DNA from: Grammothele lineata | Lineage: Eukaryota > Basidiomycota > Agaricomycetes > Polyporales > Polyporaceae | Direction: 5' to 3' | DNA length: 64,000 bases | Assembly: GCA_002150815.3 (NCBI GenBank) | Contig: NDFF03000401.1 | Span: 83,484-147,483 of the forward strand | Shown here: piece by piece, positions 45,561 through 58,826 of the stretch | Numbering within the stretch: position 1 is the first letter of the stretch | Layout: the number at the start of each line of letters is the position of its first letter | The notes under the pieces: generated by a model | Seen by the model: only the letters and a program-made list of their open reading frames with translations | Database searches by the model: none | What the model was told of the DNA's origin: nothing | Position numbers and translations under genes: made by a program

Positions 45561-47336
45561 ATGGCACACATGACGCCTCGCGCTCCCGCTGCCAACGAAT
45601 TGGGCCGTTATAGGGTAAGTCGACTAATATTGTATCAAGATATTACTCCTCCCTGATCTTGCATGCAAACAGATCCTCTCGCCGTCTTCTGGCCGTACGT
45701 CCTGAACGTAGCGCATTTATAGGCCGTTACTAACGGGAATTTCAGTTCGCGTATCACCAATTTGCTTGGGTGCAATGTCTTTGGGCCAGGCATGGGCGCG
45801 TGGTTTCGCTGGTGGTAAGTTACGTCTCTCTTTTGATATGCATTCGGGGTCCATAATATGATTCGGTTCGTATAGGGACTAACCAGGAGGAAGCCTTCAA
45901 GGTACGCAGGATAGCGCGATATCAACGCCTGCGTTAACAGCTGATGTCTTACGCATAGTTTCTGGACACGTTCTATGAGAATGGTGGCAACTTCATTGAT
46001 ACCGCCAATAACTATCAGGATGGAGAGGTACGTTGGATCTGCACGATTGATTGATCGTAGAGTAACTCGCGTTTTTGTCCGTCAATGTCAGAGCGAAAGG
46101 CTCATCGGAGAATGGATGAAAGCTCGCGAGAACCGTGATGAAATGGTTATCGCCACCAAGTACACGATTGCCTACAAGAACGTGGATCCTAAGGTGAAGC
46201 TCAAGGTCAGTTACATGGCATTTTTCGGGCAATGCGAACAGTCAAGTTCTCACCGGCCGTTCTTAACAGGCTAACTTTCAAGGGAACCATAGAAAGAGCA
46301 TGCTCCTCTCTTTGGAGGACAGCTTGAAGAAGCTGCAGACCGATTATGTCGACATTCTCTATGTTCACATGTGAGTTGTTCGCCTTTCTTCGAACGAGGC
46401 CGTAGATCTCACTGAGTAATCGTAGGTGGGACTACTCCACCTCAATCCCCGAGGTCATGCAAGCCTTGAATTCCCTCGTTCTACAAAACAAGGTGCTCTA
46501 CCTCGGTGTGTCCGACACCCCTGGTAAGCAACTATGTCTATAGGGCGGAGTATCCTGTAGTAATTCACCGTTGTCTACAGCCTGGATCGTCGCCAAGGCC
46601 AATGATTACGCGCGCCACCACGGTCTGGCACAATTCGTCCTCTGTATGATCTACCAGTTGATAACCCCAATTTACCACACTTCCACTGACCTGCTGCTCA
46701 ACAGACCAAGGTCAGTGGGCGCTCACCAGGCGCGATCTCGAGCGCGAAGTGATCCCCATGTGTCGCGCCGAGGGCATGGCGCTCTGCCCCTGGGGTGTCC
46801 TCGCCTCCGGCAAGTACAAGAGCGAGGCAGAAGTCAACGCACGAGGCACCGATCTGCGCTATGGCACGCTGCAGACTGAGGCGGAGAAGAGCATGAGCGC
46901 CGCGCTCGCGAAGGTCGCTGCCGAGATCGGCGGAGACGCGTCCCTTGGCGCGGTCGCGGTCGCATGGTCGATGCAGAAGGTGCCTTATGTGTTCCCCGTC
47001 CTTGGCGGGCGCAAGCCCGAACAGCTCATTGAGCTTATCAAGGTATGCCTCGTGGGTTCAGTGCGGTTGTGGCGTGGTGGCTAAGTCGATTCTTCAACTG
47101 TGTAGGGGCTCTCCATCTCCCTCAGCCCCGAGCAAATTGCGACTTTGGAAGCAGCAGCGCCGTTTGATTGGGGCTTCCCGTACGACTCCTGGTTTGGCCG
47201 CGACCCAGCCTTGACGGATGGCGTCGGTAGCGCATTTGTTCAGGCCGCGGGCCACACCAAGTTCGTCCTTGGAGAACAGCCTATCAAACCTGGCCCGATC
47301 AAGAGCGAACTCAATCCCGAAGGGATGGAACTCTAG
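45561..47336 (+). CDS. Aryl-alcohol dehydrogenase, aldo-keto reductase (AKR9 type)
   Basis: Eleven exons: 45561-45614, 45673-45694, 45746-45814, 45876-45901, 45959-46027, 46092-46205, 46270-46370, 46426-46523, 46581-46643, 46705-47042, 47106-47336; 394 residues. SPICLGAMSLG opens the barrel. The AKR tetrad is complete: D71 and Y76 in NFIDTANNYQ, K103 in ATKY, H151 in YVHMWD. QWALTRRDLEREVIPMC and the C-terminal loop with PFDWGFPYDSWFG are typical of fungal AAD proteins. The enzyme interconverts aromatic aldehydes and alcohols with NADP(H), a step used in lignin breakdown and detoxification by wood-decay fungi. There is no signal peptide, so it is intracellular. It is divergently transcribed from POL1. 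Confidence 0.93.
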
Positions 47337-50300
47337 CCTTTGGATGTCATTACAATGGCAAGAGTATCATACTAGTCGGTATGAGTAGTTGTAAAAATGG
47401 ATCAGAATCGAATTGCTGCTACACGTTGTCAGTGGATGTTCGCACCGTGTTGAATTCCCGATGTGGTAAAATATCATAGGAGAACCACAGGTCCACGGCG
47501 GTGAAATTTTGAAGCTAGTCTAAGTACTATATTGGTAGAACAAGCCCCTGGCTTTACTAAGCCAAAATTCCGAGTCCCAGATATCGATCTCAACACTTCA
47601 AGTTGTCGAGGAACGCTGAAGCGCGTAGAAGGACCACGGGCGTCTGAACTTGATTAGACGCTTCTTGTCGCTGCCACGTGATAGAACGATAAAACGCCGC
47701 GGCTTCAACTTGTTGATAGGCCAGACGGTCTCTTTCAGCGGCGTCACAGTGCAGCCTTGTCGTGTCTCTTTTCGTCTACCCGAATACACGTCCTGCCTGC
47801 GGCTTGAAACTCACATGTAAGTCTTTGATCCATAAACCTCTCTCACCCCTGGTGCATCTCGCGTTTGGGCCGAAGTGAGTCATCATGGACTCCATGCAAG
47901 CGCTAGCACTTATTACGATAAATCGTATAATTAAAGGTATCCGGCCATTTTGTGTGGTCCTGTTTTGCTGGGCGTCTGTTGCCAGTCTCAGGCCTGTGCG
48001 TCCTAGCCTACAGCCACATCAGCAAAGTGGTGGCAAACGCGACCTCGCAAGGTCATGTAATATCATCCTCCGTCCAGTAAGCTCTTGTCCCATAATGCAT
48101 TATCCTCCACCAAGCCTGATGTTCATCAGCCGTCCCCCAGCGGTCATGCGTGGTCATGCGACGCGGGCCGGATGACCGCACGCGACCATGGCTCAGCGAG
48201 CGCGCGACCATGCAGGATCACTGCATGACCACCTCCCAGGGTGGGCATTATCGTTCCATGATCATTTGTGATCATGACGCGCCGGCGAGATGGTCATCGT
48301 GTATCCTGTGCGACCGTGTGCCAGTGTATAGATGACCATCTACATAGGGGCCCATGAACATTGTAGCCATAATATATTACTATTTATTGTACGATTCTGG
48401 CCACTGTATAGGCGGTTCATGCGGGCCACATCAGGTTCAAATTGCCACAAAAATGATCGTATTTTCCGTATGCGAGAGAATTACAGGGTGTATATAAGAC
48501 ACTACACTAATATTGCGACGCACACCCCTAGAAAAGACGACGACGACAGAGCACGACATACCTTTGGGACTGTATGACCATAGCATGGATGGCGGCTTCG
48601 GGGTTGCATGCGCGCAACGGAGGGAGACCCTTCATACCGTAGAATTACTCGTAGCTCGAGTACGGGCGAAGGCGAAGAAGAGTCAGGGGCTATTATGAGT
48701 GGCATAGGCAACAGGAAAGGTGCCGCACTCACCGAGGTTGAGCCTGGAAGGAAGCACGCGAGGGAGCGGACATCAGAGCGATGGCCCGAGACAGGAAGAT
48801 AAAGCCGTTGGTATAGGGTGGAGGGAGGATAGACAAGACTCAACACTCGTGGATATATGCGCATATAATCAACTCACCTGATGTATGAGGCCAACACATG
48901 GCTCGCAATCCTCCCAGACAGGACCGGTAGAGCCCAGATCCACCGGACTCGGGCGCACAGTAGGCACGAAGGCTCAGCGTCTCTATGCGCCCGAAGAGAA
49001 GGTATAGTGAACGTACCTTTGCGTCGACAAGCCTTCTGGGAAGAAAGATTGCCCATAAGCGATGACTTACCTCGAGGACGGACTGAGAGCAAATTGCGGG
49101 TAAGTTGCAGGTGAGAGGGGAGGAGATGGACGTTGGAAAGAAGGAGAGGAGGCGGAATGGCGATCTTTTTATATCCAATCCGAGCGGATTGACAGCATGA
49201 CAGCATGCCAGGGTAGAGGGTTCTGGAGAACTCGAGCAGGGGCAGAGATCGAGCAGAGGAGGGAGGAAAGACACTTCGACGCGTCGACGCGATGACGCGA
49301 TGACGTCGCGCGCCCTTGTCGTCGCGCGTCAGTCACCTGATCGTATACGCGTCACTACTCGCGGGGGCTGGCGGCACAGTCAGCCTCTGGCGCACTAAGT
49401 ATGCCATTCAAGTTGAAGCAGAATCGTGTTGGTGTGCTTGCCTCTAGAGGTTTTTTTGCTGAGGGGAAGCCCTCCAGTAAATCACAGTTGTCTTGTGCGA
49501 TTTTCATGAGGCACTCGCAATTATATACTACTAATCGAGTGTGATCTTGCAAACCCTCTTTACATGTTGTTACGAATTTCTTCATCCTGACCATTTCTAC
49601 GATGATCGTACAGGAAACCGTAATTACCATGAGTTTGAAATGCAAGATCATGTTACGTCTTACGCTACGTGAGATGGCCGTCACGACGTCCGGAGGACAA
49701 AGACAGGATCATGCATGACCACCGCCCGACCTGCGCGACGGGCGGCTATCGTGCGACGGTCGCCGGCCCGTCGTGCGCGGTCACCGGTGGTCACTGGTGG
49801 TCACCCTTCGTCCGATTTTCACCGTTTCGCTGATGCACTGCGTTGACTCACAGCTATCGAACATGAGCCTCAATGTTCGGCCTCTGCTTGCCTCTGCAAG
49901 AACGAGCATGCCCGCCCTAGTTTGAAGCAATACAGCACACAAGAAGCGAGCTCAATCGCCGTCTCGATACTTATCTGGACCTTGAACTCTTCCCACTCAT
50001 CCCTGTTAGATCTCCGACAAGCATCCAGCGGCGCATTGGGCCGTCGTCGCAGTGCTTGCGTATCGGAAGCCTGTACCAAACCAGTCAGCCGCACTGGCGT
50101 GCACTAATGCCCATGGATTTCCGTTTCGTTTTGCGCCATGTTCTCCATGAAGATCACTTTGGAAGGCTGAACTCTGGCCTGTCTGCCTATCAGGCCGGAA
50201 CGAAGTGATGGCGTCTCTTGTGGGTTCTTCTCGATGCCTGAGGGCTGTTCATATCGTCGCTCTGCCGACTCATTGCTCATATCTCAACCATTTTTAGAAC

Positions 50301-51569
50301 TTCCAGGGACAGCACTACGTCTGCAACCACGCTTCGATTTGATATGGCGTTGTTGTAAGAGATTGACCGTTTCCGCGTGGTGGCTATCTCCGCGCCATCA
50401 GCCACTCTGCGGTGCAACTTGTGGTGGCTACTCCGTCTGGCTTCTCATCGAGCAAGTGCATGACACCCCGGCGAAGTACTATTATAGTAAATGGCGATGA
50501 CACGTGCGAAAAGCGTCTCTCAGGTGGGCGACGTTTATCGTTCATGTACTCTTCTGACACTGGTTTAGTCCTCTGGTTTCAGATACGGGAATTTGGCCGA
50601 CGTGACGCTGCGGAATTCAAAAGGATACGCCGCCTCCCAGGGTACCAAAGGCGTAATAGAAGCCTCGCAATCGGACGGGACGCTCTTCGCCATGAAACAT
50701 GTTCCTGGCTTCGACCTTGCATCCATTGCGGTGACCACCCCCTCAACTATTCATTTGTTGGTGTATATCCCGTGCGATTGAATGGAAGCGACGTCGGCGG
50801 GGTCTTCTCAGTTCTCAACGATCGGACTTTTCATATCGGCGACCCACAATGTGCCACTTTCTGGCATTGCACTCTACTGTGGCGGGAGAGAGATGTCTAC
50901 TTCAAGCCAACCCCTTTGAGCGAACCATTGCAGCCAAGAGAGCAGATCATCTTGTCGTCGCGCACCTCTCAATCTAGGTCCGCCCGTGGTCCCAATTGTC
51001 GGTCTCCAGATGAACTATCTCTGAGTCAATAGTGAGACGGTCCCAAAATCCAAGGTGTTCGATTGTGTAACTGGTAGATATGATATATTGACGATAAACA
51101 TCACGCAGATAATGAGATCCTGTCTGCTTATCACCCACATCCACTCCTTGCAAGCAGTCGAGACGAGCGGTATACAAGTAGGCTCACACAGACCATTTCG
51201 TCTTGCAGGTGACTCAGCTCCACGATCGTCACTCTTCACCACGGCATGTACTTCTCAATCGTCTCCTCCGGGGCGTAGGGCGTAGTCAGCTGGTCTGAGA
51301 GAAAGTCCCAGGGATTCTAGTCGCCGCACAGCAACCTCATATTGAATTGCGACACGGCACCTTAAGGCGTTGCCTTGCATATGACGCGCGTATCTGATCC
51401 ACCATGCGGAAGATCCTTTCAGTTATTCGGTTACCAAAGACAGTGGTGCGTGCGTTCTGAGTGTCGTATCGCGAGTTTCGCTGAAATCGCGTGCTCTGTC
51501 AACGTAATTCACAGAGGGTGTATAAAATGATAGATCCTGCTTCAAGTTGCATCGTCCTCGTCGCCCTCC
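47337..51569. other. 4.2-kb gene-poor region
   Basis: No complete gene is supported. A minus-strand frame at 47820-47598 has good protein composition and ends at a stop; it may be a last exon or remnant. The stretch 48130-48340 is packed with GGTCAT/ATGACC hexamers. Minus-strand frames at 50094-49870 and 49684-49355, and plus-strand frames at 50412-51032, look partly protein-like but cannot be joined. A TATAAAA box at 51521-51527 stands 43 bases before the next ATG. Confidence 0.45.
48141..48340. repeat. Cluster of GGTCAT/ATGACC motifs
   Basis: Two GGTCATGCG copies lie ten bases apart at 48142 and 48152, followed by inverted and direct ATGACC, GACCAT and TGATCA units to about 48340. A related 20-base stretch occurs at 48213-48233 and again at 49704-49723, where GGTGGTCAC repeats follow. 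The cause could be a degraded mobile element or a protein-binding array. Confidence 0.45.
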
Positions 51570-54500
51570 ATGGCTTCCGCTATCACCGACGAAACGTTCC
51601 AAGCTCAGCTGGCCCTTGACTACCTGCAAACCCAGCTTTTGGCCAACTACAACAGCGCAGAAAACCGTCGCAAAGCGTATGAAAGCACCGCGTTCACGGA
51701 AGAGCAACGTATGTTTTGAATTTGCTTGCTGTCTCACTGATTACTGATATCTTCGATCTCAGGCAGAACGTTTGCCTGGGCACGATACAGATCCAGGGGG
51801 AAGAATGCTGCCGATTTTTCGTTCGCTTGCCCCAGTCTTCGCTTCGTCTGTGACCACGACGCCATACTCGAGCTGAAAGTACAAAGTGGGACGCTACGTG
51901 ATCTGTAAGGAATCTCCAGTACTCTAGTTCCTCCAGCGCTCAGATTGACTCTTCTTAGGAAAGGGATTGAACACGAGCTCCCCGAGGATATGTCCGTGTT
52001 CCTGCGGGTGCCAACAGAGAAGCGCACTATCCTCGGGAGGGACGTGAAGGTCGGCGACCACGAAAGTCGCATTCATTTGCTTGTCTTGGATCTAGAGCGT
52101 ACGCCACGTTACTCATAGAAACTCGTTCTGATTGCTTAATATTGTCGCTGCAGACGCGAAGTGTGTAGGAGCTCGAGCTGGAGGATCCGATGAAGACATA
52201 AGATCTGCAACCGATATTGATAGGCATATCGTCAGATACTCGAGTTATCTGCAGGCGGGGAGCCACCACGTTCTGATATTCCCTCCCGAATTTGACGAGG
52301 ATGATCTGCGTACCCCCGTTCGGTTTTCATTCGTCGCGACCGGTGATTTCGAACCGCTCGACTTCATAAGCGGTATCTCCTCGACGATGATCAACAATTA
52401 CCTCTCCCTCCTGTGGTTCACATGTGCCTTCATCGCCTGGCGCCCCGGCGCGGAAGAAGTCAGCAAATGGGACGACAGGACCTCTCTAGCCGTCTTCAAC
52501 TCCCGGTTCATCAGCGACTATAATCTTGCATGGCACTACCACATCCGATTCGGGCATCCGAGGGTCGACATCCTCTGCGAACGCGAAGTCATTCTCTACT
52601 TCGCCCTATCGGAGGTGACGTTCTACTCTGACGACGACGACGCCACTAAGTGAGTTCCTATTAGACAGAAGACAGTATCATGTTTGTTGTTGTTAATGCG
52701 CCCTTGTCTAGGCCACCTGATTACCAAGACTGGACCATTGCCCTCCTTGTAGACATTGAGGTCGCACAGAATTTTATCAAGCTCAAGCCAACTAGTACGT
52801 TGATGCCTTCAGACATTCTATTGCACTTCCTGGGTCTGACTGCCATACAGGCGCACGTCACGGATCACGCTACTCCCGTTTTGATAGACTCCGCGAGGAG
52901 CACGAGGAAGCGCATAAGGAGCTGATTCAGTTCTTTATAGCCAGGTACATCGACCTTCTTGCTCAGACGAAGCTCCACCACTTGTTCCAGAGGATTCGGG
53001 AGGAGCACGCCTACGCGCACAAGCCCGAAGGGAACGACGGAAGTTGGTGGATGCTTGAACAAGGTCTCAACGCTGGCGCAGCTGGGCTGAACCGCACGAT
53101 CCGGGGCACGAACATGTATGGACTCGATCTCGTCATGGCCATCTCACAGTCATCCATCAACAATCAGCTTCGCTCTCGATTTCTGGCCGCTCGGGACGCT
53201 TTGCATCGTTGGAATCCAGGGCCGGAGGAGCCTGTCATTGAAATAAAAGGCGTATCTGTGATCATCCTATCCCGTTCTAGAGCTATCGTCACCATCCACG
53301 TCTCGGAAGCCCACCTTACGTCCAAAATCTTGGATGACAAGATGGACCTGGTAGATGAGTACGTTTAGGTAATAAATGTTCATCTCACTGTTACTCACGG
53401 TACGCGGCGATCTCAGGGACTTCGGCCAACCCACTTTGGTGGATTGTAGTCTGTCGTTCAAAGTGGATCTCAAGTCGTGCAAGCATGAGGACCTCCGGAA
53501 CCCCAGCTACGCGCCGAAGCCATACGAATCGAAGCGGGAAAACGTGTATATGATGAGTGGGAGCTATGATCTCGAGCATATCTACCTCGATCTCGAAAGT
53601 GCGCAGATGCCGTCGCATCGTTTTCCTACGAGATCTCATCCTCTTCCAATTTAGATGCTCAACTGTGCCCTGAGCGCACGATTTTTGACGATGCGGAATT
53701 GACACTCGACGTCGAATCCGAGTCCGAAAGACGGTCTTTAACGACCCGCATTCAACATACGCTCGCTCATTATATCGCGACGCATTACTTCAACATGATG
53801 ATGGAAGATGGCTTGCACATCATCGCCAGCGTTCCGATCTACAAGTACTCAGCGCAAAGCCCGTCGTTCTACAAGTTCACCCACATGGCCTTCACCACGT
53901 ACAACTCCGCTGCCGAGTTAGACTCTGACGACGAGGAAGAAAAGATATCGTACACATCGGAGCCTATCGTCTTTATCTTGGGTACTACTGGCGACCAACC
54001 AGTAAACACAGATTCGTTCATGCCGACGTCGCATTGGATTCCACCTTCTGGTTCAGGGTTCTCTCACGGCACGCTCGCAGTCTCACAGCGCGTATTCCAA
54101 AAGCGGCTCTTCGCGCTCCTTGGTCGCGTCAACGCACTGACAACGCTGGCACCCGTCGCATCCGCGGGAAACGTACAGGCCAATAAGGACTTGGTGCGAC
54201 AGTGGGCTTTTCATGAAGCACTTATGGACGAAAACTGTGACTGGACAGCCACCCGCGGGGATGCTGTACATATGGACTCGGACTTGGAAAGGTACGAGTG
54301 GTATCACCACAGCGAGCGGACTTTCCTCGAAGAAGGCACGAGCCGCAAGAAGGAAGAATACATTGTGGCGTGTACGTCCTACCATCGTAGGAGATCGAAA
54401 TTTACTTACAATCATCGACACAGGTACTACCACTAATCAGCTTGAGCTTCCCAACCTCACTCAGCTTGCGAGCGGCTCTCTCGAAGTCAGGATGTCGGGT

Positions 54501-55213
54501 AATATCAAACTGCGCATTTCAACTACCCGCAACAATACATTCTTGAGGTATCCGCCGCATTCGTTCGGCTCATAATATACAGATTCCTGACTCATTGATT
54601 TCACAGCTCTGAATCCACAGCAACTTGGGAGCTCTCCGTTTCCATCAAGACGGCCGGTCGGGGCGCCGTCATTGTCGACCTTAGCGGCCTCGATAAGATC
54701 AAGCAGCCGATGCCGAGGGGTCCCTCTAACCGCCTCCTTCCGGACAGCAACGCCTATGCCATTCTTCACGCTCATCTCCCGAAAGCGGAGCAATTTAACA
54801 GTATCCTGACAGAGCTCAAGGAGCTCCAGGGAATGTGGAAGTATTACTTCCCGTCCGCGAATCCCTTCACACTCTATAGTCCAACGTTCAACTTTGCCGG
54901 CGATCTGCTTTTCGAGCTCCGTCGTGCAACGGCATCGTCTGTTGCGGAGGCGTCCGCGGCCGCAGCGGCGACCGGAGTCCCTCGTCCAGTGACCTTACGC
55001 CGTCATGCATCGGATGCTTTGGGCAGTGGCTCCGAAGTCCCTGACGTCGTTAGCCCTCGTGAGGCGCAGCAATTCGAAGGAGGTCGCATTCAAAACCCTG
55101 AGGCTGCGAGTGGTGAAGGTGAGCGCTTCATTCGGTGCTCACGGTTGATACACCCCGGGCCTGATAAAAACGGCTTGAACCCTTTAGTTCCTAGTGACTC
55201 TGACGAGTCATAA
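51570..55213 (+). CDS. Large protein of unknown function, possibly TULIP/P47-like
   Basis: Eleven exons: 51570-51708, 51763-51904, 51959-52098, 52154-52649, 52712-52794, 52851-53358, 53417-53598, 53655-54371, 54424-54547, 54607-55118, 55188-55213; 1,022 residues, all phases closing. The final 69-base intron is in frame either way. There is no signal peptide or membrane span. A TATAAAA box lies only 43 bases upstream of the start. Around residue 422 the motif NMYGLDLVMAISQSSINNQL recalls the GWDxVxAIxxxxIN block that opens TULIP-fold P47-type domains, and the C-terminal third alternates beta-like stretches (LELPNLTQLASGSLEVRMSG; WELSVSIKTAGRGAVIVDLSG). That link is a pattern match only. It could equally be an orphan mushroom family. 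The last 100 residues are Ser/Glu-rich and disordered. Confidence 0.7.
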
Positions 55214-56635
55214 GTTCTCACCGACTTCGAGTCAAGTCAGCGTTAGTAGGAAGGTCACGTCTTCGCCGCCCCCATCGTCCCCATTCCGACTATCGTAACC
55301 TCGAACATCACCGTCGCCAGAGCCTCAATCTCCCGGCCCGTCGTTACCTTTCGCAGCACGCTTTTCATCGTTCTCTTTGTAACCCACGCGGCCTTTGATA
55401 GAGCCCCTTTCCACTGCCCCCTCCACCGTTCACGTCCCGCCTATAATCTCCACCACAGCGATCTTTACGTTCTCGACCAAGTTCCTGGCACGCTGTGTAG
55501 CGTTGCTGTAGTGCGTACTGCGAGGTTAAGAAGACGTGTTGTGTTGTCTTGCCATGATCAGTCCAGTACCATCTGGTACAAGTGCTCCTCCTTCCCCCAC
55601 GAATTGTATTCCTTTGTCCGCGCTTTGCCTTTGATGCACTGATACCCCATGCATTCATCTTGAATCCGGCTGTCATGCAGGATGCTAAGGGATACCGTAA
55701 AGTTGTCTAGACCGCAACGCTGACGGCACGTTATTCTAGCAAAACTTGGAGCAACTACTGGTCCCCACGCATGGTTACTACTTGTTGATTTTGCGTAGAT
55801 ACTACCATGCCTCGACTTTTTGAGATTACGTCTGTCTTCAGAAAGCCTGAAAAGGCGTGGACACATATCATTCCGATTCTTTTATGAATCGGTCTTCTTA
55901 CCGGGGGAATTCACTTCACGTGCCATAAACGCTGCACCCGGTTCTCTCCGGAAGCACGTGCTTGAGGTCTACGTCGCCTAGATGAGCGATTGTGCGTACT
56001 TTCAAACATTTTCTGTACTGAATATCACTATGGGGTTTGTTAAAATATTTCTAGCTTGTTTTTGTGCTCGTTTGAAAGTAGTCGCCTCGTGGAGTGCGGA
56101 ACTTTGGTGCGAGGGTTCGATCACGTGCTGGTCTCCATCGGACGTCCTTAGACGCTGAGAATAGATGCTGCACCCGAAAAGCCCCGATTCTGATAGTCAC
56201 GTGGTCGCGTGTGCATACGCGGCTCAGGTATGGAGGGATTCCGAGGCCTGGAAGTTGGCAGTGTTGTGTGTTACTGCGCCCCCAAGGGCACCCAATGGCA
56301 CGATGTATGGCTACATACCGAATGCTGGGTTTGAGAAATAGTGGACAATACGGAAAAGAATCGGACCGGGCGCGTAGGCGCCTCTCAAAAAACCAAGTGA
56401 CATATATAGCCGCACACAACACGACAACGACACGACGTGGATGCCAGTCGGGGCGGCGCACTGGTGGCGTAGACTCGCAACAGTAGCAATCGGTTTAGAG
56501 CTCGAGCAGCTCAAATCGGATAGCCTGGACAGATCGGCGGCGTGTGAATTTGGGCTAGAAGTTCAGACGCCTCTAGGCTCTCTACACAGAACTGTCGACC
56601 GATACATCCCTCATCCCCAGTAGTCCGACCAATCC
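55214..56635. other. Intergenic region without a supportable gene
   Basis: The frames seen (for example minus 55866-55558 and 56461-56051) overlap and have no family character. A TATATA motif at about 56403 is 230 bases from the next start. Composition is mixed and close to genomic background. Confidence 0.5.
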
Positions 56636-58382
56636 ATGTTTCTCTGCCCAATTCCTCGCCTCATTCGCCCCGGGTCACGGATTTCCTTGGCACGTATCCT
56701 CACCCCGACAGTACACGACCGCCACACACGCGACATTAACATGTATGTCAACCTTCGCGAGGACGAAGGTTCCGCCAACGTATCCACAGCCGGACCGTTC
56801 AATGAGGAGAGGACAAGTATAGTCCACATTGAAGGAGACGACGTTCGGGTGTTCGAATGCGAAGAGGAGCCGCATATGCTACCCATGTCGATGGGGGGTG
56901 GATATGCCCCACTCCAACTGGGTGAGAAGCTTAAATCAGGGAAGTCAGGCTTTGAGTACGAGATCGTTCGCAAGCTGGGTTGGGGCGCCAGTGGAAGCGT
57001 CTGGCTCGCCCATTGTCGGTGCGTGGTCTATGTTCAGCTCCCAGACGGAGCACAACTCTAATGCCTTAATCTCTTACAGCGAGCGAGGGTATGTCGCTCT
57101 GAAAGTTTTGAGTGGCACGAGCAGTTCGCTTAATGCCTTGGGGGAGTCTCATGAAGTCCAATTTGTTCGACGGCTGCTTGGAGCTACGGATTCACGGCCG
57201 ACGCCAGGGCTTGAGAATTGTGTCCAACTTCATGAGTCATTCTTTTACAAGAACAAGTACAACCATACGTGTCTTGTACTCACACTCCATTGCAAGTCCA
57301 TCGATTCATTCGTGAGGGAGCTCGATCGTTCCACTGGACGTCGTTACGTTTTCAGCCCTCGTAATGCGCAGAACTTTGCGCGAAAGATCCTCCCGGCTCT
57401 CGATTCAGTTCATAGTCTTGGCTACGTTCATACGGGTTTGTACCCCTCTTCATCACACGTCCCTCTGTATCATCTAACGCGATGGTTAGACGTCAAGGGT
57501 TCCAACATCTACATGGATTTCGCGATTATTGATCCACAGTCAGCTATCACAGATTTTCTCCTCAGACACCCTTCCACGACGTACAAGCCGCGGATAGAGA
57601 CGTCCCTGTCCCAAGAGCCCATCATCACGGCACGCTCGGAAGGCCTGTCGTTTTTCGGCGCTCCCGATTTGGATAGTATCAATTATTACCTTGGAGATTT
57701 CGGCTCGGGTGAGTCTATCTGATCTCGGTATGAACTGTTATAATCTCATCTACATTTCAAGTGGTTCCTCTGCGCGAAACGGGCAATCGATCGCGGTCGA
57801 GTGTGATGCCTACTGTGCTGCGTGCTCCTGAAATCATTCTCGGTCACGCATGGGGTGCAGCCGTCGACGTCTGGGCAATGGGCTGTCTTGTGCGTCTCAT
57901 CTTCTCCTCAACGAAAGGCTCCATGTTTATCGCCATCTTCTTTCCGTATTCAAGCTACTTGAGTTTTTGACTGGGGATATGGGTAGTGCATTCGACTTGG
58001 ATGCACCAGCGGGCATGACAAGCACTGAGGTGCATCTCGCACGCATGGAGGAGCTACTGGGACCATTCCCTCTCGCTTTCCAAGATCGATGTGATAAGCG
58101 CACTAAATTCTTTGATACACGTGGTAAGCTCGATATCATCCAATGTGACTCTTGGACGTGTTCACAGGCACTTACTTTTCTCTTCTTGCAGGGCGGCTTC
58201 TCAAAGGATTTGCCAGCTTCAAACCGCGAGGGTGCCTCCGTGATAGGCTCAAGCAGGCGGGTCTAAGAGGTATGCAGCTTGATCGGACCGAGAAGTTCTT
58301 GCAGCGATGCCTCTCTTTGGACCCAGCCTCCAGAGCGACGATCGCCGAATTGCTCACGGACGAGCGGTTGACCCGGCCGTGA
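56636..58382 (+). CDS. SRPK-like serine/threonine protein kinase
   Basis: Exons 56636-57018, 57080-57435, 57490-57708, 57762-57889, 57955-58123 and 58192-58382 give 481 residues. The P-loop LGWGASGSVWLA is followed across a splice by VALK (K136). The catalytic loop is YVHTDVKGSN with Asp at about 247, HTD replacing HRD as is common in the fungal SRPK branch. DFGS is at 316-319, then LRAPEIILG and DVWAMGCL. About 60 residues between the catalytic loop and DFG form a spacer insert, another SRPK feature. Such kinases phosphorylate SR-rich splicing factors, but this divergent fungal group has no assigned targets. Two in-frame starts are possible: 56636, adding a basic 35-residue leader, or 56741 (MYVNL). 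The retroelement begins about 140 bases after the stop. Confidence 0.88.
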
Positions 58383-58524
58383 GACATGTATGATATGCGC
58401 ATTCCTCCTCATTTCTCTTGTGACAAACCCGAACAAACACAATACCATATTCTTGGTGCCGTCGACTCTTCCTTCTAGCTTTAATGACATGTAATACGAA
58501 CAGTGTCCTTCTGGCTTGCGTTGA

Positions 58525-58754
58525 ATCTATGGCATCCCTCTCGGTCGGGATTCTAGTGGACATGAGCTAGTATTAAATGATGTAGTACATAACTAGATTG
58601 TGTAATATCAAAAACGGGAGAGAGGCCCGCGGAGGCCCGTCCTCTCGCGCGGCGGTGCTATGTCGCGCGCGCGGGATGGAGTCGCCTTCGCGTGCCCTCC
58701 GCCGCGTCCGTGACTCGTTCTGGGATCAAGCGCGTGAGTGAGCGAAGAGGCCCG
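58525..58754 (-). repeat. Element terminal repeat, copy B2
   Basis: 230 bases almost identical to 59007-59231; differences seen are one base substitution, a four-base gap and one base in an A run. It forms the outer 3' end of the element. Confidence 0.9.
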
Positions 58755-58826
58755 GAACGAAGCAAAGACGCGACGATACACACACAACAAAAACGCCCAA
58801 ACAAAAACACAGGGAGCGGTGGGTGG

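Noticed and set aside
33319..47336. Secondary-metabolite cluster (MFS transporter, flavin reductase, aldo-keto reductase)
   Set aside because: No backbone synthase or regulator, and housekeeping genes ADE1 and POL1 lie among them; chance neighbours.
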